The notes below the pieces were generated by a model. That model saw only the letters and a program-made list of their open reading frames with translations. It did no database searches and was not told the origin of the DNA. From the NCBI GenBank assembly GCA_020852515.1, contig JADZAS010000013.1, positions 434,001 through 498,000 of the forward strand: 64,000 bases of DNA. The letters run 5' to 3'. Below, piece by piece: positions 35,712 through 44,230 of the stretch; position 1 is the stretch's first letter, and each line of letters begins with the position of its first letter. Source of the DNA: Phycisphaerales bacterium. Lineage in GTDB: Bacteria > Planctomycetota > Phycisphaerae > Phycisphaerales > UBA5793. The translations under genes were made by a program, and so were the position numbers.

Positions 35712-37253
35712 TCACTCCACGCGCGCGACATTGCTCGTGGCGCAGAAGTCGAGATCGAGCAGTTGCAGTCGACCGCCGCATGCACCCAAACCCACCGAGC
35801 CGTTGAGCGTTCCGCCACCCTGATTGTCTGACTGACCGCGATAGATGATGCGCAGCCGCTGCGCGCCGAGTTGAAGCACGGTTCCCGCGCACGGCTGACC
35901 CGGGGGGATGGTCGTCATGCCGGCTTGCGTCGAAAACAGCAGCACCACGGGGCCGCCGGGTGAGCCGCCGGACCATTCGATGGTCAGCGGTCCTCCTTGC
36001 GGGCAGGACGATGCGACGCTCAGCCCCAGCTCGACGACCACCAGCGACGCATCGCGACTGAAAGTCTCGCCGCACGCGCCGCGCACCTGAACGCTGTAGA
36101 GACCCTGGTGCTCGATCCGCGCCGGGTCGATCGTAAGTGTGTCCGTCTGCGCTCCGTGGATCGAGCCGCCATCGAACAGCGGCGTGTTGCCGAACCACCA
36201 CTGATAAGTAAACGGCCCGCCGCCGGCCGGCGTGACGCGAAACTCCGCGCGCCCCTCGCCGCCGACCACGACGTCCTGCGGCGACTGCTGCACCCACAGG
36301 CGCGGCGTCTCCGACCAGGTGTCGCTCCAGGTGTCCTGGCCGCGCCGGCCGCCGTATACGACGAGCTGCTGATTCACCGCGTCGTATGTCCCGCTGTGGT
36401 ACGCGCGGGCACGGGGCCCCTGGGTACCGATGGGAATCCATCGCGAACCTGACCAGCTCCACAGATCAAAGAGGTAGCGCTGCGGATTCCACCCGCCGTG
36501 CATGATGATCTGCTGACGCTTGTCGTCGTAGACCATCACCGCGCCCTGGCGCGTCGGAGGCGGCTCGGCGTTGATCTGCTCCCATATCTGCCCGTCCCAC
36601 TCCCATGTGTCGGCAAAATCGCGGCCGCCGAAGAGCACCGTGCGCTGGAGCAAGGGGTCGTACGCCATCGCGTGCTGCGCGCGCGGCGGCGGCCCACCCA
36701 GTGTCACCCGCGTCCACTGCTGCCCGTCGTACTCCCAGGTGTCTTCGTAGTCCGTGCTCAGCGTGCCGCCTCCGAAGAGCACAGTCACTCCTCGCTCCGC
36801 GTCGAACGCCATCGCGTGCCGGTATCGGGCTGGCGGCCCGATGACGTTAACTTCGCGCCAGGCGACGCCGTCCCACTCCCACGTATCGCTCTCATACGTG
36901 AAGCTCGAACTGCGACCACCGAACATCACCATCACGCCGCGCACCGAGTCATACACCATGGCGTGCTCGGTTCGCGCCTGCGGGCCGCCGGTGGCGACCT
37001 GATTCCACCGCTCGCCGTCCCATTCCCAGGTATCGCCAAGGGCGAAGCTGTCCGATGTCTTTCCGCCGTGCAGCACGACCACGCCGCGCTGCGTGTCAAA
37101 CGCCATCACGGCCGTCCATCGCTGGCCCGGCCCTTCGCGGCTCAATTCGCTCCACTGGCCACATTCCTGCGCCAGGCCGCGCGGCGAAATGGCGGCCGTC
37201 AGTATCAATATTGCAATCGATATGGATCGTCTTCGCCCGAGCGTCCGTGGCAT
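35712..37253 (-). CDS. Secreted kelch-type beta-propeller protein, paralog 3 (first gene of the operon)
   Basis: The protein is 513 residues: signal peptide (ISIAILILTAAISPRGLA), six kelch-like blades (AFDTQRGVVVLHGG, DTWEWDGERW and so on), an Ig-like segment (GPFTYQWWFGNTPLFDGG) and the Cys-rich module (SCPQGGPL, PCAGTVLQLG, ACGGRLQLLD, CATSNVARVE). CGGAG precedes the ATG. Its Ig-like region differs most from the other two, suggesting it is the oldest branch. Genes 35712, 34125, 32541 and 30988 are separated by 27, 12 and 29 bases and should be one transcript. Confidence 0.83.
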   Translation of the reverse strand: MPRTLGRRRSISIAILILTAAISPRGLAQECGQWSELSREGPGQRWTAVMAFDTQRGVVVLHGGKTSDSFALGDTWEWDGERWNQVATGGPQARTEHAMVYDSVRGVMVMFGGRSSSFTYESDTWEWDGVAWREVNVIGPPARYRHAMAFDAERGVTVLFGGGTLSTDYEDTWEYDGQQWTRVTLGGPPPRAQHAMAYDPLLQRTVLFGGRDFADTWEWDGQIWEQINAEPPPTRQGAVMVYDDKRQQIIMHGGWNPQRYLFDLWSWSGSRWIPIGTQGPRARAYHSGTYDAVNQQLVVYGGRRGQDTWSDTWSETPRLWVQQSPQDVVVGGEGRAEFRVTPAGGGPFTYQWWFGNTPLFDGGSIHGAQTDTLTIDPARIEHQGLYSVQVRGACGETFSRDASLVVVELGLSVASSCPQGGPLTIEWSGGSPGGPVVLLFSTQAGMTTIPPGQPCAGTVLQLGAQRLRIIYRGQSDNQGGGTLNGSVGLGACGGRLQLLDLDFCATSNVARVE

Positions 37254-37392
37254 GTCACGCTCCGTTTCTCAGGCTGCCGCGCGTGGTGCATTGATCGGAG
37301 GCGCGACATCTGCATGATCATACCAGAAGACCGCCCATGACCCGCCGGCCGCAACATGGCGCGTGAAAATCAGGGTTGATTTCTCGCCGGGC

Positions 37393-38553
37393 CTACCGCT
37401 CGCTCATCGCGTTTCGCACGGGAACGTGCAGGCCGAGGACCGCGTTAACGATGGCCTCGGCTTCGTATTCGGCGGTGAAATGCCCGCCGCCTGGCCGCAG
37501 ATCGACGCGCTGCACGGACTGGCCCGACCAGAGCCCGACCCACCGGTCGAGAGCCGGATACACGCGCTGGCCTTGCGCATCGACGCACCAGTCGATCCCG
37601 TCGATGCGCCGGCACTCCAGCGGCGGCGGGCACGTCGGATTTGCATTGGCATTGCAGCGCAGCGCACCGAACCACTTGTCATCCGCGCACATCACGAACG
37701 CAACAGGGCGGTCGCTCAACTGCTGCACCGCGAGTTCGACTTCTTCCATGAACGCAGGGTCGAGGCCGATGTAGTGATAGAGCCGATTGGTCGGCTGGAT
37801 GGCGTCTTCGCTCAGCGGCAGGCCGGTGCTCACGTTGAGAAACGGGCCCCAGTACGCATTGCGCACGGCGAGATACGGCTGAGAGCCGGGCGGGCCGTAG
37901 AGACCGGCCACACTCTGCCCCACGCTCTTTGGCAGACTGCCGGTGCGCAGCAACTCCTCGGCGTTGCTCACGTTGTAGTTCACCCAGTCAAAGAGGAAGT
38001 GAAAGAGTGGCCGGTCGGATTCGTGCAGCGTCCAGCCCCAGGTGTTGAGCACGACGAGCGAATCAATGCGCTCCGGCGAGACACCGGCCGCGTGCAGCCC
38101 GATCGGTCCACCCCAGTCGTGAATGACGAGCGTGACCTCGTTCAGATCGAGCGCCTCTATGAACTGGGCGAGATTCTCCGCCTGCGAACGCGGCGAGTAT
38201 GGGAATGAATTCGGATCGGGCTTGCTCGACATGCCGAAACCGAGCAGGTCGGGCGCGATGGTGCGATAGCCGTGCGCGCGCAGGCCGGCGATCACCTCGC
38301 GATAGAGAAACGACCACGACGGATTGCCGTGCACGAGCAGCACCGTGCCGCGCGGCTCGGGGGTGGCCCGTTCATCGACGTAGTGAATGACGCCGCCGGC
38401 GGTCTTGATGCAGTGATGTTCGAAGGGATAGAGGGCGGGATCGACCGCAAAGGGCGGTTCCCAGTTGGGCCCGCAGTCCTGGGCGAGGGCGGAAGACGCG
38501 GCGCCAAGGCACATCATCAGCCCGGCCGCAATTGCGAAGTTGGCTCCACGCAT
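37393..38553 (-). CDS. Secreted haloalkane-dehalogenase-like alpha/beta hydrolase
   Basis: The protein is 386 residues with a signal peptide (FAIAAGLMMCLGAASSALA). The core has the oxyanion HGNPSW (75-80), nucleophile Asp 146 in IHDWGG and a C-terminal GGGHF with the catalytic His. Asp as nucleophile and the HGNPSW box fit haloalkane dehalogenases and related epoxide hydrolases. An insertion before the C-terminus carries four Cys (LRCNANANPTC, LECRRIDGIDWCV), unusual for the family and probably disulfide-bonded outside the cell. GGGAG precedes the ATG. Its 5' end is copied twice in the repeat array upstream. Confidence 0.83.
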   Translation of the reverse strand: MRGANFAIAAGLMMCLGAASSALAQDCGPNWEPPFAVDPALYPFEHHCIKTAGGVIHYVDERATPEPRGTVLLVHGNPSWSFLYREVIAGLRAHGYRTIAPDLLGFGMSSKPDPNSFPYSPRSQAENLAQFIEALDLNEVTLVIHDWGGPIGLHAAGVSPERIDSLVVLNTWGWTLHESDRPLFHFLFDWVNYNVSNAEELLRTGSLPKSVGQSVAGLYGPPGSQPYLAVRNAYWGPFLNVSTGLPLSEDAIQPTNRLYHYIGLDPAFMEEVELAVQQLSDRPVAFVMCADDKWFGALRCNANANPTCPPPLECRRIDGIDWCVDAQGQRVYPALDRWVGLWSGQSVQRVDLRPGGGHFTAEYEAEAIVNAVLGLHVPVRNAMSER

Positions 38554-38588
38554 GACACTCTCCCGCCCCGGTCGAGTGTAGACGCGGG
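38431..38588. repeat. Direct repeat copy A (native 5' end of the dehalogenase gene)
   Basis: This stretch covers the promoter side, signal peptide and first 40 codons of the dehalogenase-like gene. Copies B and C are nearly identical to it from GAGGGCGGGAT onward. In this copy the sequence to the left continues as intact hydrolase coding sequence, so it is the source of the repeat. Confidence 0.85.
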
Positions 38589-38603
38589 ATTGGAGATGCA
38601 CTG

Positions 38604-39362
38604 CTACTCTGCAGTCGGAACAGACGTGCTTGAAGCGGCTCCGACCGGCGCTCCGCACTCCGGACACTGGTTCGATGTGCTGCCGCGCAGGTCGTAGCCG
38701 CACTTCTGGCAAGCACCGGCCACGTATGGAGCCAGCAACCGATCGATGAGCCAGCAGGCAATGAGAATAACGAGAGCCGCGCCAAGGGCTGCGCCGATTA
38801 CCTTGTATGCATACGGCCAGTAGATCGAAAGCTCGTATTGCCTGCCGAGTCTTGCCGGGTGATTGACCGATTGCCGCCAGAACGGGACGCCGAGTGAACC
38901 TGGGGGCCACAGTGCGAGCCGGTTGCCGAGCCAGGAGACGGGCGGCGCCTCTGACGCGACATCGGGTCCTCGAAAGCCGAACCACGCCACCTCCGCATCA
39001 TCGACGATGACCTTCTCGCTGAGCGTCTCGACGATCCTGACTCGGTTGCTGTTGCGCTCAAGTTCCAGGTGCAATGGCCACGCGGCATTTGGTATGCTTC
39101 TCGAGGGATTCGCCAGATCCTTGACCGGCGCTGCCTTGACGCTCACATCACGAACAAGGTGCCAGGGCGCTTGCGAGACTTCTTCGCGCAGCTCGGCAAC
39201 GTAGAGTGTGCCGTCGATCAGCGCCGTAAACCGCGTGGCCGACCACTGCGAATTCGGCTTTGTTTCGACGAACGGCTGCGCGAGCAGCCAGCCGGCCACG
39301 CACACGGTGATCAACAGCAGGACATTCCTGCCGATGCGAATCCACTTCCGCGCTCGCGACAT
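38604..39362 (-). CDS. Membrane protein with C-terminal CxKCGYDLRG zinc ribbon
   Basis: The protein is 252 residues: an N-terminal membrane segment (NVLLLITVCVAGWLL), an extracytoplasmic beta-rich region, a second membrane segment (AALGAALVILIACWLIDRLL) and a cytoplasmic zinc ribbon CQKCGYDLRG...CPECG. This ribbon is very common in Planctomycetota membrane proteins of unknown role. AAAGGAG precedes the ATG. It lies between repeat copies A and B. Confidence 0.8.
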   Translation of the reverse strand: MSRARKWIRIGRNVLLLITVCVAGWLLAQPFVETKPNSQWSATRFTALIDGTLYVAELREEVSQAPWHLVRDVSVKAAPVKDLANPSRSIPNAAWPLHLELERNSNRVRIVETLSEKVIVDDAEVAWFGFRGPDVASEAPPVSWLGNRLALWPPGSLGVPFWRQSVNHPARLGRQYELSIYWPYAYKVIGAALGAALVILIACWLIDRLLAPYVAGACQKCGYDLRGSTSNQCPECGAPVGAASSTSVPTAE

Positions 39363-39450
39363 CGTCGGTCTCCTTTCGGTCAACCTCTCCGTCTCGGCAG
39401 AGCGCTGCAGGCCGCCCGCTGCAGCAGACGCGCGGGCTTGGGAACTATTC

Positions 39451-39637
39451 GCAAAAAGAAAGCGGAGAGGGCGGGATCGACCGCAAAGGGCGGTTCCCAG
39501 TTGGGCCCGCAGTCCTGGGCGAGGGCGGAAGACGCGGCGCCAAGGCACATCATCAGCCCGGCCGCAATTGCAAAGTTGGCTCCACGCATGACACTCTCCC
39601 GCCCCGGTCGAGTGTAGACACGGGATTGAAGCAGCGC
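39451..39637. repeat. Direct repeat copy B (tRNA-Ser flank joined to dehalogenase 5' end)
   Basis: The left part, AAAGAAAGCGG plus AGAGGGCGGGAT, is identical over 23 bases to the 3' end and flank of tRNA-Ser(GGA) at 41344-41366. The right part is the dehalogenase 5' region, ending GAAGCAGCGC as in copy C. The junction lies in the 11 bases GAGGGCGGGAT that both parents share. Confidence 0.85.
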
Positions 39638-39713
39638 CAACGAGTCCGCCTTGCTGCGGCAGACAGCCATCGCGGCCATTGTCCAGTATTGCTGCAACGC
39701 AGTATGATTGTCC

Positions 39714-40418
39714 ATGGGGCTCGACAGCGTCGAACTCGTGATGGAAGTCGAGGACGAATTCAAGATACGTCTTCCCGATTCTGAGTGTGAAAAAGTCCGC
39801 ACGGTCGCAGACATCGCCGCGCTGGTGATTTCGAAGCTGCCGAGGTCGGACGGCGTCTGCGCGTCTGCCCGCACCTTCTACAGCCTGCGCCGCCAGATTG
39901 CCCGACTCACCAATCTCAGTCGCAGTGACATTCGACCCGGTGTTCAGCTCGCCACCTTGTTCCCACCCGCCAAACGACGGAAACAGTGGGCTGCTCTCCG
40001 CGCAGTGGAGCGCAATGTGCCGCACTTGCGAGCGTCGACCCGGGCCGAACGCACGCTCCTCTGGATGACCGGATTTCTTGGTCTGGCGTGGCTCACGTGT
40101 TCAGCCCTTGGATGGCTGGCGTATGGATTCTCGAGTGTTGCCGCCTTGTTTTCCGTCGGTGCATTTCTCGCGGGCGCGTGGCTCCTCACGGGCATCAACG
40201 CCCGCTTCGCGACGCACTTCCCCGCCGATTGTGTGACGCTCGCCGATCTCGTCCGCTTGACAATGCCGGTGCAGTTCCCCAATGCAGCCGGCGACCAGCT
40301 CATCTTTCAACACCGAGTCATGGAAGACGTTCGCCGCCTCACGGCAAACCAACTCGGCCTACCCCTCGATCAGGTTAAGCCCGAATCGCACCTCGTCAAC
40401 GATCTGGGCATGGACTAA
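39714..40418 (+). CDS. Membrane protein with carrier-protein halves at both ends
   Basis: The protein is about 234 residues. The N-terminus begins inside an acyl-carrier-protein domain at the phosphopantetheine motif (GLDSVELVMEVEDEF, then VADIAALVISK). A central region has two membrane segments (about 125-165). The C-terminus is the first half of a carrier domain (VMEDVRRLTANQLGLPL, PESHLVNDLGMD) that stops exactly where the Ser should follow. Neither carrier domain is complete. Placed end to start, they would form one perfect domain. ATG 39714 is used; TTG 39708 is also in frame. It lies between repeat copies B and C, in opposite orientation to its neighbours. It may be a fragment without function. 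Confidence 0.6.
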   Translation: MGLDSVELVMEVEDEFKIRLPDSECEKVRTVADIAALVISKLPRSDGVCASARTFYSLRRQIARLTNLSRSDIRPGVQLATLFPPAKRRKQWAALRAVERNVPHLRASTRAERTLLWMTGFLGLAWLTCSALGWLAYGFSSVAALFSVGAFLAGAWLLTGINARFATHFPADCVTLADLVRLTMPVQFPNAAGDQLIFQHRVMEDVRRLTANQLGLPLDQVKPESHLVNDLGMD

Positions 40419-40500
40419 AGCCCAGCATCCGCGCGGACCGCGCTTGTGCAGCAGCACGCGTCGCGCCAACCGCGACCGGGCTTGCCAACTCATGCGTTCG

Positions 40501-40686
40501 AAAAAAGAAAGCGGAGAGAGCGGGATCGACCGCAAAGGGCGGTTCCCAGTTGGGCCCGCAGTCCTGGGCGAGGGCAGAAGACGCGGCGCCAAGGCACATC
40601 ATCAGCCCGGCCGCGATTGCGAAGTTGGCTCCACGCATGACACTCTCCCGCCCCGGTCGAGTGTAGTCGCGAATTTGAAGCAGCGC
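40501..40686. repeat. Direct repeat copy C (tRNA-Ser flank joined to dehalogenase 5' end)
   Basis: The structure is the same as copy B, with one mismatch in the tRNA-derived part (GAGAGCGGGAT) and a few in the dehalogenase-derived part. It begins in an A-rich run (AAAAAAGAAAGCGG) and ends GAAGCAGCGC. Copies B and C are more alike at their ends than either is to copy A. Confidence 0.85.
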
Positions 40687-40712
40687 TCCTGCGGACCCGG
40701 ACCGCCCACTAC

Positions 40713-41342
40713 TCATCGTTCATCCTGCTCCTTCAATGGGAACCACTTCCATTCGCGCGTTTCGATCAGCCGCGATTCCTCACCGTCGTATTCGTGGTTG
40801 TAGTGGTGCGAATGTGGCACGGGAACCCGCGGTTCGCCCTCCCTAAAACCAGCCGTGCGCAGAGCGGTGGCAAAGTCGTTGAGCGGACCGTACGCATAGA
40901 TGAGATCATGCTGGTCGTACACGAGCTGGCTCTTGTTCCCATCGCCGATGATCCACACCTGGTGGCGACCGTCATTCTCAAAGTACTCGCGAAACTCATC
41001 CAGCAGTTGAGACACTTCGCCGCGTTCGTGCATCCAGGGCGACTCGTACCGGCCGGCGGCATGTTCGCTGGTTCGCGGCACGGCGAGCACGTAGAGCAAC
41101 ACGAATGGTGCCTCCATCGCCTCCATCAACTGTTTCATCAGGCGAACGTGATCGCCGCTGGGGCCAATGACGAGTCGATCCGGACCTCTCGTCGGCTGGC
41201 GCAACCATACGTTCTCGTGTCGATGGCGCACGTCTGCGCCGCTCTGCAGCACCGCGCCGAACTTGAACGGGCGGTCCGGTGGCTCACGCCACTTGCGCGA
41301 TGCAAGGTGGAACATGCGGCGCCATGAGAAGCGTTCGCTCAT
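40713..41342 (-). CDS. Conserved hypothetical protein downstream of tRNA-Ser
   Basis: The protein is about 209 residues (200 if it starts at the ATG at 41315). It has no signal peptide or membrane segment. Notable segments are APFVLLYVLAVPR, YESPWMHERGEVSQLLDEF, VYDQHDLIYAYGPLNDF and a His-rich VPHSHHYNHEYDGEE near the C-terminus. I do not recognise a named family. The frame is open through the tRNA-Ser gene, but that part only translates the tRNA. No ribosome site is visible because the start lies ten bases after the tRNA 3' end. Confidence 0.7.
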   Translation of the reverse strand: MSERFSWRRMFHLASRKWREPPDRPFKFGAVLQSGADVRHRHENVWLRQPTRGPDRLVIGPSGDHVRLMKQLMEAMEAPFVLLYVLAVPRTSEHAAGRYESPWMHERGEVSQLLDEFREYFENDGRHQVWIIGDGNKSQLVYDQHDLIYAYGPLNDFATALRTAGFREGEPRVPVPHSHHYNHEYDGEESRLIETREWKWFPLKEQDER

Positions 41343-41350
41343 GAAAGAAA

Positions 41351-41438
<88 letters not shown>

Positions 41439-41602
41439 ACGGCTGGACGGACGCGATGAAAACCCCATCGCACCCGCCTCAAAAAGGTCAGGGCCACATG
41501 GTAGGCCGTCAGCCCGCTGGCTGCCGTTCGCGGGCCTCGTGCCGCCCGAGCACATGCTGACCTCCGCGCTCTTTGCGACCTTGGCGGCGAATAATCCCCT
41601 TC

Positions 41603-42322
41603 ATGGCCGAGCCTGCCGATCAACTCGAACCACTCTGCGGCCTCATCGTCGTCGACAAGCCCTACCGCCTGTCGTCCACCTCGATCGTCCGCGTCGTCAA
41701 GCGCCGCGCACGCGGCGTGAAGACCGGCCACGCCGGCACGCTCGATCCGCTGGCCTCGGGCATTCTGATCTGCTGCATCGGCCGGGCCACGCGCTGGGTC
41801 GAGCGCCTCATGGCGATGTCCAAGACCTATGAGTGCACGATCGATCTGAGCGCGGTGTCGAGCACGCATGATCTCGAAGGGGTCATCACGCCGCTGGAGA
41901 ATCTCACGCCGCCGGCGCGCGATGCGATCGAGAGCGTTCTGGCCGAGCGATTTACAGGGACGATCCTGCAGACGCCGCCGATCCACTCGGCGATGCGCAT
42001 CGGCGGCAAGCGGGCGTACCACCTCGCGCGGCGCGGCCGGGAGGTGACGCTCGAACCGCGCCCGGTCCGCATAGACTCGATCGAAGTGATGTCCTGCGAG
42101 TGGCCGCACCTGACGATCCGCACGACCTGCGGCCGGGGCACGTACATCCGCTCGCTGGCGTTCGACATCGGCGCAGCGCTGGGCGTGGGCGGCTATCTGA
42201 CCGCGCTCCGCCGCACCGCCATCGGTCCGTTCGATGAATCGCGCGCATTCAAACTCGACGATGTGCCGGACCCGATTGAGCAGGAGCACCTGATCGGGTT
42301 GGACGAGGCTGGACTCAACTGA
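41603..42322 (+). CDS. truB: tRNA pseudouridine-55 synthase
   Basis: The 239-residue enzyme makes pseudouridine 55 in the T loop of tRNAs. Its motif [15 protein letters not shown] contains the catalytic Asp. [25 protein letters not shown] and [12 protein letters not shown] follow as in the TruB family. The C-terminal PUA domain is short or absent. An upstream ATG at 41573 is in frame, but ATG 41603 aligns with family N-termini. A -10-like AATAAT (41590-41595) lies seven bases before it, suggesting a leaderless mRNA. It overlaps the converging gene at 42315 by eight bases. Confidence 0.93.
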   Translation: MAEPADQLEPLCGLIVVDKPYRLSSTSIVRVVKRRARGVKTGHAGTLDPLASGILICCIGRATRWVERLMAMSKTYECTIDLSAVSSTHDLEGVITPLENLTPPARDAIESVLAERFTGTILQTPPIHSAMRIGGKRAYHLARRGREVTLEPRPVRIDSIEVMSCEWPHLTIRTTCGRGTYIRSLAFDIGAALGVGGYLTALRRTAIGPFDESRAFKLDDVPDPIEQEHLIGLDEAGLN

Positions 42323-42671
42323 TCGGCGACCCCGGGGGCACCGGCTTGTCGATGGCCAACAGGATGACCTTTCGCGCTTCTTCGCCGTCGGTGAGGTCGC
42401 TGGCGGCGCAGAGCATGCCGTTGCTCACTTCGCCGCGGATCTTGCGCGGCTCAAGGTTGGCGACGATGACGATCTGCTTACCCACAAGCTGTTCCGGCTC
42501 GTAATGACCGCGAATGCCGGCGCAGATCTGCCGGCCGGCTTCGCTGCCGTCGTCGAGCTGGAGCACGAGGAGTTTGTCGGCGTTGGGGTGGTGCGCTGCG
42601 GCCCTGACGGTCGCGACGCGGAGATCGATCTTCGCGAAGTCGTCGTACTTGATGGGGTCTTTGAACTGCAT
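42315..42671 (-). CDS. Stand-alone tRNA-binding (EMAP-II/CsaA-like) protein
   Basis: The 118-residue OB-fold protein resembles the C-terminal tRNA-binding domain of methionyl-tRNA synthetase: [31 protein letters not shown], then [36 protein letters not shown]. It probably assists a synthetase as a separate subunit. The ATG at 42671 has GAGG six bases upstream. MetG itself is not in the window. Confidence 0.88.
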   Translation of the reverse strand: MQFKDPIKYDDFAKIDLRVATVRAAAHHPNADKLLVLQLDDGSEAGRQICAGIRGHYEPEQLVGKQIVIVANLEPRKIRGEVSNGMLCAASDLTDGEEARKVILLAIDKPVPPGSPIS

Positions 42672-42747
42672 ATCGGCCTCGTGTTGGCGCGTGGTGTCGT
42701 TGGTTGGAATCCAGTTTAGCGCCATTGCCTGCGAGGGCGCAGGCGGC

Positions 42748-43197
42748 CTACGCCGTCAGGCCGCGGCGCTTGAGTTCGCTGGCCATCTTTTCCATGAAGG
42801 CGCGATCCTGCTGCGGATCAAACGGCCGCGCGGCGTCCCAGTCGTAGAACCAGATCGGCCGGGTGCGCCATTCGGCCGGCTCATCGGCGTAGCGCGGAAA
42901 CAGATGCGCGTGCAGCGCCGGCTCGAGGTTTCCGAGGATCTCGTAGTTGATGCGCGCAGCGCCCGTAATGGCCAGCAGCGCTTCGCCGGCTTCGATCATG
43001 TCGGAAAGAAATGCACTGCGAGCGGCACCCTTAAGCGCGTTGAGATCGGACACGACCGGGTCGGGCAGCAGCAGGCAGTAGCCCGGCACGACCTGCCGGT
43101 CGCCTATGACGATCCAGCCGGAGTGGACGCGGGCGATGACGCGCGGGTTCGTGCCGGCGTTGGCCTGCGCGACGCGCTGGTGGATCAGCGTGGACAT
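42748..43197 (-). CDS. HIT-family protein
   Basis: The protein is about 149 residues. The histidine-triad-like segment is [13 protein letters not shown], preceded by [15 protein letters not shown] and [13 protein letters not shown]. The triad is H-x-H-x-F rather than the usual H-x-H-x-H. It is thus a diverged HIT protein, a nucleotide hydrolase or transferase fold with uncertain activity. The start at 43197 removes a poorly conserved nine-residue extension. Confidence 0.75.
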   Translation of the reverse strand: MSTLIHQRVAQANAGTNPRVIARVHSGWIVIGDRQVVPGYCLLLPDPVVSDLNALKGAARSAFLSDMIEAGEALLAITGAARINYEILGNLEPALHAHLFPRYADEPAEWRTRPIWFYDWDAARPFDPQQDRAFMEKMASELKRRGLTA

Positions 43198-43290
43198 GGG
43201 CAAGCGTAGGACAACCGACGGCAACGAAGACGCCCAGGCGTCGGAGCCTGGGCGTGGAAGGAGATGAAAACGCGTGGGGAGTCGGGCGCT

Positions 43291-43875
43291 TCAGACTTCG
43301 AGCAGTTCGCCGATGCGCGCGACAAGTTTTTCGATGTTGAACGGCTTCTTGACGAAGTCGTCGGCGCCGGCCTTGAGCAGTTCGTTGATCTCGTCGGGAT
43401 TGACCACGCCGGACACGATGATGATCTTCGTGTTGGCGAGTTCTTCGTTCTCGCGGATGCGCTTGCACACCACGTTGCCGTTGATGTCCGGCAGCATGTA
43501 ATCGAGGATGATCAGGTGCGGCCGGAAGGACTCGGTGATCATGCCCGCTTCGTAGCCGGTCTGGGCCGTCTGCACTTCGAAGCGGTCATCGCGCGAGAGC
43601 ACGTCGACGAAGAGTTCGATGATCTGGTCATCGTCATCGACGACGAGGATGCGCTTCTTGGCGCCTTCGATGAGATCCGGCGGAATGTCGTTCTCGCGCA
43701 TGAACTTGATGAGTTCGGCGCGGGGGATGCGGCGGAAGCGCGAGCCGGGCACGCGGAAGCCCTGCAGCCGGCCGTTGTCAAAGCAGCGGATGATCGTCTG
43801 CTGACTGACCTTGCAGATGGCGGCCGCTTCGCCGGTGGTGAACACCTGCTTTTTGGAGATGTCGCTCACGGTCAT
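43291..43875 (-). CDS. Response regulator with N-terminal excisionase/MerR-like helix-turn-helix
   Basis: The protein is 194 residues with an inverted domain order. A DNA-binding domain of the excisionase type comes first (FTTGEAAAICKVSQQTIIR, residues 12-60). A receiver domain follows (ILVVDDDDQ, phospho-acceptor Asp 125 in LIILDYMLPD, Lys in DDFVKKPF). This order is common in Planctomycetota and rare elsewhere. No kinase gene is adjacent. An inverted repeat lies in its upstream region at 43923-43956, possibly its own operator. GTG 43884 is an alternative start. Confidence 0.88.
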   Translation of the reverse strand: MTVSDISKKQVFTTGEAAAICKVSQQTIIRCFDNGRLQGFRVPGSRFRRIPRAELIKFMRENDIPPDLIEGAKKRILVVDDDDQIIELFVDVLSRDDRFEVQTAQTGYEAGMITESFRPHLIILDYMLPDINGNVVCKRIRENEELANTKIIIVSGVVNPDEINELLKAGADDFVKKPFNIEKLVARIGELLEV

Positions 43876-44230
43876 CGCCCCCACTCGGCCTTGTGACTCG
43901 ACTGGCGGTCACGCGCGGCCGTCATTTTGCCCAAACTTCCGATCAGGCCCAAAATGCCTACCTTACCTTCCTGCACCAATCGGCGAAGGGCCGCGGTGGC
44001 TTAACTGGTTCATGTCGCGGAAAGGGCGCAAAGCGTGCCGATTTTGCGGGCGGCTGGCGAATATCGCACCCAAGTCGTTGTCAGGACTTGCGTTGCTTCC
44101 CCCGTGCGGCAGGAGAGAATCTGCGTGCGCGCAGACCCCGTCTCTGTATCGCTCCGTCGCGTCCGGCGGTTCCGCAAAAGTGTGAGGAACTCGTAAGGTG
44201 GACCGGTAATTACCCCGAATGTGCCTCGGT
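43876..44230. other. Intergenic region of 355 bases with inverted repeat
   Basis: No gene is supported. Seven-base arms CATTTTG (43923-43929) and CAAAATG (43950-43956) form a dyad about 50 bases upstream of the response regulator start, in the expected promoter position. The rest shows nothing recognisable. Confidence 0.45.

Noticed and set aside
38431-40686. CRISPR array
   Set aside because: There are only three repeats of over 150 bases with gene-length spacers and no cas genes; the unit size and content do not fit CRISPR.
43031-43468. Minus-strand frame overlapping the HIT gene and response regulator
   Set aside because: It bridges two well-supported genes in another frame and has Arg/His-rich shadow composition.
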